The position numbers and the translations under genes are program-made. A stretch of DNA of 7,235 nt from PVC group bacterium (GTDB lineage: Bacteria; Verrucomicrobiota; Kiritimatiellia; CAIKKV01; PXCX01). The notes under the pieces are model-generated. The model was not told the origin of the DNA and made no database searches. It saw only the letters and a program-made list of their open reading frames with translations. Positions 1 to 5,223 of this stretch are shown here, in pieces; the first letter of the stretch is position 1; every line of letters starts with the position of its first letter. The stretch lies in assembly GCA_003567575.1 (NCBI GenBank), contig PWZG01000504.1:1-7235 (forward strand), in the 5' to 3' direction.

Positions 1-5
1 CCGAT

Positions 6-32
6 AAACGTACACGTTTTGCGTGTATGTTT
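6..32. other. Small dyad, possible hairpin or weak terminator of an upstream gene
   Basis: TACACG (11-16) and CGTGTA (22-27) are perfect inverted repeats around the five-base loop TTTTG. The stem extends outward through one G-T wobble to AAACG (6-10) against TGTTT (28-32), giving about 11 pairs. A short T stretch (30-33) follows. This could be the terminator of a gene lying left of the window, but the stem is AT-rich and the T tract is short, so an operator or a chance dyad is equally possible. Nothing else clear is seen in the leader up to 241: there are AT-rich patches around 69-84 but no convincing -35/-10 pair. Confidence 0.3.
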
Positions 33-241
33 TAAGAGCGAAACTACGAAATACGCCAAAGTCGCGAAAATAATTTATTCTATAGCAACAAGTTTTATAC
101 CGTCTTTGCAACCGAAGTCATATGTGCGGAGTATATGCCGCTGGACCGGTTAAGTCAAGTCAGGAATTCGTGCTTGCTGCCGCGGTCGTCATGGCGTAAT
201 ATACGGGTTTGACGCATTGAATGTCTTTTGGGCAAACTGTT

Positions 242-1051
242 ATGTATCTCGATTTTTTTGGACTCACGGAATATCCTTTCAATATCACGCCCGATCCTCG
301 TTTTCTGTGCTTTACCAAGCAACATCGTGATGCGTATCAGCATTTATTGTACGGTATAGAAAGCAGAAAAGGATTTATCGAGCTTACCGGAGAAGTCGGT
401 TGCGGCAAAACAACACTTTGCCGCTTGTTGTTGTCCGAATTACGGCAGCGTGATATCTGCTCAGCGTTGGTGCTTAATCCGTCGCTTTCCGAGACGCAAT
501 TGCTGCGGGCGATCCTGACGGATTTCGGCATCGTAACCAGCAGCCGGGATCGTTTGACTTGTATCGAGAGGCTTAACGATTTTTTGTTGGAAAACAACCA
601 AATGGGACGCAATGTGGCGTTGCTGATTGATGAGGCCCAGAAATTGACGCCGCAGGTCATGGAACAGGTGCGTTTGCTGTCGAATCTGGAAACTGAAAGC
701 CAGAAATTGATGCAGATCGTGTTATGCGGTCAACCGGAACTGAAGGAACGGCTGGCTCATCCCGACATGCGTCAGTTAAGGCAGCGGATTACCGTGAGAT
801 ATCATTTGCGTCTGTTAACCCGGGCCGAGACCCGGGCGTACATCCGGCATCGCCTGACGGTAGCCGGCGGCGCGGGAATCAATTTCGATAACCACGCCAT
901 GGATGCGGTATTTACCTATACAGGCGGTGTGCCGCGTATGATTAACGCGCTTTGCGACAACGTTATGCTGGCGGGATATGTTATGGATACACAGGTGATT
1001 AACAATGAATGTGTGAGACGCGCTGTCCGGCAACTGGAGGGAATCTCATGA
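242..1051 (+). CDS. exeA: ExeA/GspA-like AAA ATPase (general secretion pathway protein A type)
   Basis: This is a cytoplasmic AAA ATPase of the ExeA/GspA family, which works with GspB to get the type II secretin assembled through the peptidoglycan; related ATPases serve other envelope systems. The N-terminus MYLDFFGLTEYPFNITPDPRF is the family hallmark. It places the start at 242 rather than the in-frame ATG at 221, which would add seven non-family residues; neither start has a strong ribosome site. Walker A is GEVGCGKTT (50-58) and Walker B is ALLIDEAQ (126-133, D130 E131). They are followed by an LSNLET sensor-like segment, the LCGQPEL strand and an arginine-rich LRQRITVRYHL region. At 269 residues it holds only the ATPase module and lacks the C-terminal peptidoglycan-binding part of long ExeA proteins. 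The stop overlaps the start of the GspB-like gene (ATGA), which indicates translational coupling. The family is clear; participation in secretion rather than pilus assembly is inferred. Confidence 0.9.
   Translation: MYLDFFGLTEYPFNITPDPRFLCFTKQHRDAYQHLLYGIESRKGFIELTGEVGCGKTTLCRLLLSELRQRDICSALVLNPSLSETQLLRAILTDFGIVTSSRDRLTCIERLNDFLLENNQMGRNVALLIDEAQKLTPQVMEQVRLLSNLETESQKLMQIVLCGQPELKERLAHPDMRQLRQRITVRYHLRLLTRAETRAYIRHRLTVAGGAGINFDNHAMDAVFTYTGGVPRMINALCDNVMLAGYVMDTQVINNECVRRAVRQLEGIS
1036..1041 (+). promoter_or_regulatory. Shine-Dalgarno site of the GspB-like gene
   Basis: GGAGGG lies 6 bases before the ATG at 1048, inside the end of the ATPase gene. It decides the start of the GspB-like protein: the in-frame ATG at 1009 has no such site and would add 13 residues before the characteristic MSLIEEALRK. 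Confidence 0.8.
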
Positions 1052-2037
1052 GTTTGATTGAAGAAGCGTTGCGTAAACAACAGCAACAGCAAAAGCAACA
1101 ACAGCAACAACAGCAACCGCAACCGCAAAAAGAATCAGTGACTCCCGCATCGGAGGCCAAACCGGCATCGGGCGGCGCTTCTTTGAGAATGGTGGCGCCG
1201 CCTCAAAAGGAACAACCCGAAAAGAGGTTGGCGATACGACTTTCACCGCCTTCGCAATCCCCGCCGCCCTTGCCTAAACCTGAATCCGAGCCTAAACCCA
1301 AACCCGAACCGGAAATCAAGCCTGAACCAGTGTTGTCGGTTGCGAAATCGTCTTCCGCGCCTGTGGAACCGTCGTTAGAGGCCAAACCCAATGCTGAACC
1401 GGATGCCGGGACGCCGGACTCGGGGGATGGCACGGAGGAAAAAACGGGGCGGTCAAAATCACGTGTTATTATCTTGGTGTTATTGCTGTTGGCGGCGGTA
1501 GGATGGGGCGGATGGACGCTCTTACACATTTATGGAACACCCACCGAACCGGATGTCGAGAGTGCGACAGAGTCTGAACATGATCAGGAGCCAGCCCCCG
1601 AGCCGGAGCCCACACCGGATCCAGCGCCGGAACCTGATCCGGTTCAGGAGCCCGAAATCAAGCGCGATCCCGAGATGCAACCTGATCCCGATCCGGAACT
1701 TGTCATGGAACCGGATCCGGTTGGCGACCCGGAACCGGAGATGGTTCCCGATCCAGATCCTGATCCCGCCCCAGCCACAGAGCCAGAGCCAGCTCCAGAG
1801 CCAGTACCAGAACCTGTCATTGAGGCGGCGCCGGTTATTTGGCCGATGTTGGAATTAAACGGAGTATTGCAAGCCGGCTCAAGGCATCGGGGTACGGCGT
1901 ACCTGAACGGTGAAGTGGTCGAGGTGGGTGAACGTATAATGGGCGTGCAGTTGGTGGAAGTAAGACGTGACGGTGTTCGTTTGCGCTTAAACGGCGAAGA
2001 GCGATTTTTGCGTGTCGGCGGAATTTTGGAGCGTTAA
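1048..2037 (+). CDS. gspB: GspB-like single-pass membrane protein with Gln-rich and Glu/Asp-Pro-rich linkers
   Basis: The probable product is a GspB-like partner of the preceding ATPase, 329 residues long. The short N-terminal motif MSLIEEALRK is typical of GspB-type proteins. It is followed by a nearly pure glutamine run (11-27) and a Lys/Glu-Pro segment (72-95). One hydrophobic segment (about 140-159, VIILVLLLLAAVGWGGWTLL) is the membrane anchor, with the N-terminus inferred to be cytoplasmic. Next comes an acidic linker of Glu-Pro and Asp-Pro repeats (167-259), long enough to reach across the periplasm in the manner of TonB's proline-rich region. The C-terminal domain (about 265-329) reads LELNGVLQ, then YLNGEVVEVGERIMGVQLVEV and a final beta-rich stretch. 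This matches the small beta domain at the end of GspB proteins, also resembling PilP. The gene is coupled to the ATPase by an ATGA overlap. Family assignment rests on the two termini and the gene pairing, since the linkers carry no homology signal. Confidence 0.75.
   Translation: MSLIEEALRKQQQQQKQQQQQQQPQPQKESVTPASEAKPASGGASLRMVAPPQKEQPEKRLAIRLSPPSQSPPPLPKPESEPKPKPEPEIKPEPVLSVAKSSSAPVEPSLEAKPNAEPDAGTPDSGDGTEEKTGRSKSRVIILVLLLLAAVGWGGWTLLHIYGTPTEPDVESATESEHDQEPAPEPEPTPDPAPEPDPVQEPEIKRDPEMQPDPDPELVMEPDPVGDPEPEMVPDPDPDPAPATEPEPAPEPVPEPVIEAAPVIWPMLELNGVLQAGSRHRGTAYLNGEVVEVGERIMGVQLVEVRRDGVRLRLNGEERFLRVGGILER
1078..1128 (+). repeat. CAA/CAG codon repeat encoding polyglutamine
   Basis: Seventeen consecutive codons are CAA or CAG, interrupted only by one AAG and two CCG, and encode residues 11-27 of the GspB-like protein. 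Triplet tracts of this sort can change length by slippage without shifting the frame. The effect on the protein would be a longer or shorter spacer before the membrane anchor. Confidence 0.85.
1546..1824 (+). repeat. Degenerate Glu-Pro/Asp-Pro coding repeat
   Basis: This stretch encodes an acidic, proline-alternating linker of about 93 residues (167-259 of the GspB-like protein). At the DNA level it is built from variants of GAGCC, GAACC and GATCC, with recurring CCGGATCC and GATCCTGATCC patterns. The repeat is degenerate in third positions, so it is kept at the protein level and is not a recent perfect expansion. Confidence 0.75.
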
Positions 2038-2053
2038 TTCGCAGGGAGTGGCC

Positions 2054-2836
2054 ATGCAGCGATTGGATGAGTGTTTTGCCCGGAGACGTCAGCGGGGCGG
2101 CAAGGTATTGGTTGGTTTTCTTGAGGCCGGCGATCCCGATTTGGCGCAATCGGAACGTGATCTACGAACCGCGTTGGATGCCGGCGTCGATGTTCTTGAA
2201 TTAGGCGTTCCTTTTTCCGATCCGACGGCCGACGGTCCGGCAATACAGGAGGCCGGACAGCGGGCACTGGCTGCCGGTGTGACGTTGGCGGACATTATCG
2301 CGATGGCGGCGCGTTTACGAGCCGATTACCCGGAACATCCAATGATTCTGTTCGGCTACGCGAATCCATTCTTTTCGAAAGGCTATGAAGCGACGGCGCG
2401 CGCTGCGCGCGCTGCCGGATTGGACGGCATGCTGGTGGTCGATCTGCCGCATGAAGAAGCTGGAGAATTCGAGCCTGTATTGCGACGATACGGTTTGGCG
2501 ATGATTCCGTTGATTGCACCGACGACGCCGCTGGATCGCGCTGAGGCGATTTTACGGGATGCGCAAGGGTTCGTCTATGTCATTTCCGTTACCGGCGTTA
2601 CGGGAATGCGCACCGATTTACCCGGCAGTTTCCGGGATCGAATCGGCGGGCTGCGCAAGTTGACGGACCTGCCGATTGTGATCGGGTTTGGTGTTGCCAA
2701 TGGTGAACAGGCGCGCCGAGTGGCTGCCGATGCCGACGGGATCGTGGTTGGCAGCGCGCTGGTCCGTGCGGCTCGTGAAAACCGGTTGCACGGCTTGGTA
2801 AGGGAACTGCGCGCCGCGTTGGATGATATTGGGTAG
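2054..2836 (+). CDS. trpA: Tryptophan synthase alpha chain TrpA
   Basis: TrpA cleaves indole-3-glycerol phosphate to indole and glyceraldehyde 3-phosphate, passing indole to TrpB for tryptophan synthesis in the cytoplasm. The 260-residue protein is of normal length and aligns with E. coli TrpA numbering without gaps through the first two thirds. It has catalytic E49 in LELG, catalytic D60 in PFSDPTADGP, Y102 in GYANP, Y175, and T183-G184 in SVTGVTG. The later GFGVA and VVGSALV phosphate-binding motifs are also present. ATG at 2054 was chosen because AGGGAG (2043-2048) precedes it and the protein then starts like the family; an upstream in-frame ATG at 2012 lies inside the previous gene. One departure is FLEAGDP where most TrpA have FxTxGDP (Thr24 to Glu). 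It follows the GspB-like gene by 16 bases, probably on the same transcript, with no trpB in the window. Confidence 0.96.
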   Translation: MQRLDECFARRRQRGGKVLVGFLEAGDPDLAQSERDLRTALDAGVDVLELGVPFSDPTADGPAIQEAGQRALAAGVTLADIIAMAARLRADYPEHPMILFGYANPFFSKGYEATARAARAAGLDGMLVVDLPHEEAGEFEPVLRRYGLAMIPLIAPTTPLDRAEAILRDAQGFVYVISVTGVTGMRTDLPGSFRDRIGGLRKLTDLPIVIGFGVANGEQARRVAADADGIVVGSALVRAARENRLHGLVRELRAALDDIG

Positions 2837-2846
2837 GTTTTGGCGG

Positions 2847-3611
2847 TTAACCATCCGCCGGTTCGCGTTCGATGACCCGGATGGCATCGTAACGGCCGGT
2901 TGTGCGATATCCCGGTGGAACGACCAAGTAGTCCTCCTCCGGCCATTCGCCCTGTAGTAATCCGCGTAGCAGACGTATATCGCCGGTCAGTCTTATGCAT
3001 GATTTCCCATCCGCGGCTGCCTGCTTGGCAAAAAGATCGCCGTGTCCCAGGTGCTTTGTTTCAGGGATATCGATAAAAACGGCTTGTTGTTCGATTTCGC
3101 GTAATGCCGGTGGATGCATCGTTTCCCAGATATAATCCGCGTTATCCTTGCCGTATTGCGCCACCAGTTCGGCGTATCCGTCGCCGTAGCGGATGTGAGC
3201 GCCGTCGTTATCCCGTCGCAGATAATAATCGCCGCGATCCATGTAACCGGCCGAACTGAACGGTTGACAGGGATTGTCGCCGAAATGACGATCGAAGGCC
3301 TGACGGGATCCGAGCAGGATGGTACAGCAGTCGTGGGCACGGGGAATGACCAACGGTGTGTTGCGGGCCGTCAATCCGACCGCGGCGTTGCCGCATAATC
3401 CGTATGCCAGCAAAATCGCATCGTAAGCGTGGTCGCCGCTCGCGGCGGCATCAATACGCGCTTGAATTGCCGTGCGCAAACGGTCGCTTTGAACATGTTC
3501 GCCAACTTCCGTGAATTCGGGGTCGACGACATGACGGGATTCAGAGATAGCAATGCAAATCTCGCGCATGAATATGTTGCAGGCGATAACCTTGAAATGT
3601 TTCCGTGTCAT
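2847..3611 (-). CDS. DUF1638 family protein, function unknown
   Basis: This 254-residue soluble protein matches the DUF1638 family as I remember it. The N-terminus has IACNIFMREIC (C11, C19). It is followed by DAILLAYGLCGN (64-75, C73) and TPLVIPRAHDCCTILLGS (85-102, with H93, C95, C96). Near the middle are GYMDRGDYY and YGKDNADYIWETM. No signal peptide or membrane segment is visible. The conserved Cys and His residues suggest metal or cofactor binding, which is inference. Members of this family are often found near corrinoid-dependent methyltransferase genes, but no such gene is here. The gene stands alone, convergent with trpA (10 bases between the stops) and divergent from uvrC. The ATG at 3611 is the only sensible start for the conserved N-terminus, though no good ribosome site precedes it. 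The family call is fairly secure; the role is unknown. Confidence 0.82.
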   Translation of the reverse strand: MTRKHFKVIACNIFMREICIAISESRHVVDPEFTEVGEHVQSDRLRTAIQARIDAAASGDHAYDAILLAYGLCGNAAVGLTARNTPLVIPRAHDCCTILLGSRQAFDRHFGDNPCQPFSSAGYMDRGDYYLRRDNDGAHIRYGDGYAELVAQYGKDNADYIWETMHPPALREIEQQAVFIDIPETKHLGHGDLFAKQAAADGKSCIRLTGDIRLLRGLLQGEWPEEDYLVVPPGYRTTGRYDAIRVIEREPADG

Positions 3612-3682
3612 GACGGTTTTTGTTTATCATGAATTTACCCGGGGCGTCAAGCGGGATGTAAGGGCGCATATCATTAAAAATA

Positions 3683-3691
3683 TGGTATAAT
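3683..3691 (+). promoter_or_regulatory. Extended -10 promoter element upstream of uvrC
   Basis: TGGTATAAT fits the TGnTATAAT extended -10 consensus, 57 bases before the uvrC ATG. No good -35 hexamer lies 16-18 bases upstream, which is usual for extended -10 promoters. The surrounding AT-rich stretch (about 3668-3695) could also hold a promoter for the divergent DUF1638 gene, but none can be picked out with confidence. Confidence 0.5.
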
Positions 3692-3717
3692 AAACAGAGA
3701 TACCGGCGTCATGCGTC

Positions 3718-3740
3718 GGAACCAATGGTTGGAACCAAGG
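3718..3740 (+). repeat. Direct repeat GGAACCAA in the uvrC leader, overlapping its ribosome site
   Basis: GGAACCAA occurs at 3718-3725 and again at 3731-3738, 13 bases apart. Between them CCAATGGTTGG (3722-3732) forms a small dyad. The right copy ends in AAGG (3737-3740), the likely ribosome site 7 bases before the uvrC ATG. The CCAA/TTGG/CCAA series could allow two alternative short stems, but four-pair stems are weak and the arrangement may be chance. Confidence 0.4.
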
Positions 3741-3747
3741 TAATACC

Positions 3748-5217
3748 ATGGATATACCGGAAAAAGTTGCAGCGCGATTGCGGGAATTACCCGATAAGCC
3801 GGGATGCTATCTAATGCGTGATCGGCGCGGCACCATTATTTATGTCGGGAAAGCCGTGTCACTGCGTAAACGGGTGCGCTCATATTTTCGCGCCGGCACT
3901 CTGCGCCGGGCTGATCCCAAGTTGCGCGGTTTGGTGCGAGCCGTGGCCGATATCGACTGGATAGTGCAACGTTCCGAGGCGCACGCCGTGATCGCCGAGG
4001 GGCAACTGATAAAGGAGTATAAGCCGCGTTACAATGTCGATTTCAAGGACGACAAACGGTTTCCTTTATTGCGTCTCGATATCGACCAACCTTTTCCGCG
4101 CCTCACCCTTTGCCGTTTGCGGCGGGATGACGGCGCACAGTACTTCGGTCCGTACCGGGCTTCGCAGGCAGCACGTGTAGCCCATGAATTTGTCGAGAAA
4201 ACCTTCGGTTTACGTCGTTGCCGGCCGCGTGTTCCCGGTATTGACGATCATAAACATTGTATTGACGATATCGTTCGGTTTTGTGCCGCACCGTGCGTGG
4301 GGAAGGTGGACTCCGCCGGTTATCGCGCGCGGGTAACGGAGGCCGCCGCTTTTCTGCGAGGTGAACGTCCGGCCTATCTCAAGGCGTTACGCTCTGAAAT
4401 GGAGCGGGCGGGCGCGGCGCGCGATTACGAGCGCGCCGCCGCCTTGCGCGATACGCTGTTGCCGCTGACCGCCGCCGTCAAGGAGCGGGCCATCCGCGCC
4501 GGTGGCATGGCGCGACCGGTTATGGATGTGCAGGCCGGGATGACGGCGTTACGCTCAATTCTGCGTTTGCCGCACGACCCGCGCCGTATCGAAGCCTACG
4601 ATATCTCCAATATTTCGGGGACTTATGCTGTCGGCGCCATGGTTTGCTTCGAGGACGGCGTCCCGCAACGGAAGCGGTATCGACGATTCCGTATACGGAC
4701 GATCGAGGGCAGCAACGATCCGGCGATGATGGCGGAAATGGTGACCCGCCGTTTCGAGCGGCTGCGCGGCGACGGTGGGGCGCCACCGGATCTGGTGTTG
4801 GTCGACGGTGGATTGACCCAGTTACGCGCGGCGCGCCAGGCGTTGGATCGCGGCGGATGGCATGCCGTTCCGATGGCAGCACTGGCAAAACGTTTCGAAG
4901 AACTGTATACGGCCCGCGATGAAACACCCATCCGTCTGCCGGCCGATTCGCCGGCATTGCGTATTTTGCGGGTTCTGCGCGATGAATCCCACCGGTTTGC
5001 GTTGGGATATCACCGGCGCCTGCGCGGACAAAGGATACGGGAATCGGTGTTGGACGAGATCCCCGGAATCGGAACCGACCGCAAGGCGGCGCTGTTGAAA
5101 GTCTTCGGTTCCGTGCGCCGCCTGGCACAGGCTTCTGAAACGCAACTGGCCTCCGTTTCCGGTGTGGGCCCGAAAACCGCCGCCTTGATTTACGGACGGC
5201 TGCATGCGCCGGACTGA
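3748..5217 (+). CDS. uvrC: UvrC, nucleotide excision repair nuclease (short form)
   Basis: UvrC makes the 3' and 5' incisions around DNA lesions marked by UvrA/UvrB. The N-terminal GIY-YIG nuclease has Y21, IYVG (31-34), R40 and E84. A four-cysteine cluster at C158, C171, C179 and C183 has nearly the spacing of the iron-sulfur site reported for E. coli UvrC. The UVR helix pair that binds UvrB is at about 208-244. The RNase H-like nuclease shows AYDISN (283-288, D285), DLVLVDGG (348-355, D353) and RDESHRF (411-417, H415). Tandem helix-hairpin-helix motifs close the protein (IPGIG and VSGVGPKTA, about 436-485). It has 489 residues where about 600 is usual. The missing piece is the roughly 100-130 residue segment between the UVR and RNase H-like domains, replaced by a linker of about 16 residues. 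The frame is intact and all catalytic residues remain, so it is probably functional. Confidence 0.95.
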   Translation: MDIPEKVAARLRELPDKPGCYLMRDRRGTIIYVGKAVSLRKRVRSYFRAGTLRRADPKLRGLVRAVADIDWIVQRSEAHAVIAEGQLIKEYKPRYNVDFKDDKRFPLLRLDIDQPFPRLTLCRLRRDDGAQYFGPYRASQAARVAHEFVEKTFGLRRCRPRVPGIDDHKHCIDDIVRFCAAPCVGKVDSAGYRARVTEAAAFLRGERPAYLKALRSEMERAGAARDYERAAALRDTLLPLTAAVKERAIRAGGMARPVMDVQAGMTALRSILRLPHDPRRIEAYDISNISGTYAVGAMVCFEDGVPQRKRYRRFRIRTIEGSNDPAMMAEMVTRRFERLRGDGGAPPDLVLVDGGLTQLRAARQALDRGGWHAVPMAALAKRFEELYTARDETPIRLPADSPALRILRVLRDESHRFALGYHRRLRGQRIRESVLDEIPGIGTDRKAALLKVFGSVRRLAQASETQLASVSGVGPKTAALIYGRLHAPD

Positions 5218-5223
5218 CCGGTA

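Noticed and set aside
1532..1858. Plus-strand frame of 108 codons within the GspB-like gene, rich in Arg, Ser, Pro and Gln
   Set aside because: It is the shifted reading of the Glu-Pro/Asp-Pro repeat; periodic codons keep alternative frames open without coding meaning.
2842..2859. GGCGG...CCGCC dyad between trpA and the DUF1638 gene as a terminator
   Set aside because: The stem is five pairs with an eight-base loop, and neither strand has a T run after it.
2575..3000. Minus-strand open frame of 141 codons across the trpA/DUF1638 junction
   Set aside because: It overlaps the conserved ends of both real genes and its sequence shows no domain or plausible start site.
4520..5128. Minus-strand open frame of 202 codons inside uvrC
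   Set aside because: It lies wholly opposite conserved UvrC domains, is rich in Arg, Pro and Gly as expected for an antisense shadow of a GC-rich gene, and resembles no known family.
3748..5217. uvrC as a pseudogene because it is about 110 residues short
   Set aside because: The frame is uninterrupted, the catalytic and cysteine residues are all present, and the shortening lies cleanly between domains.
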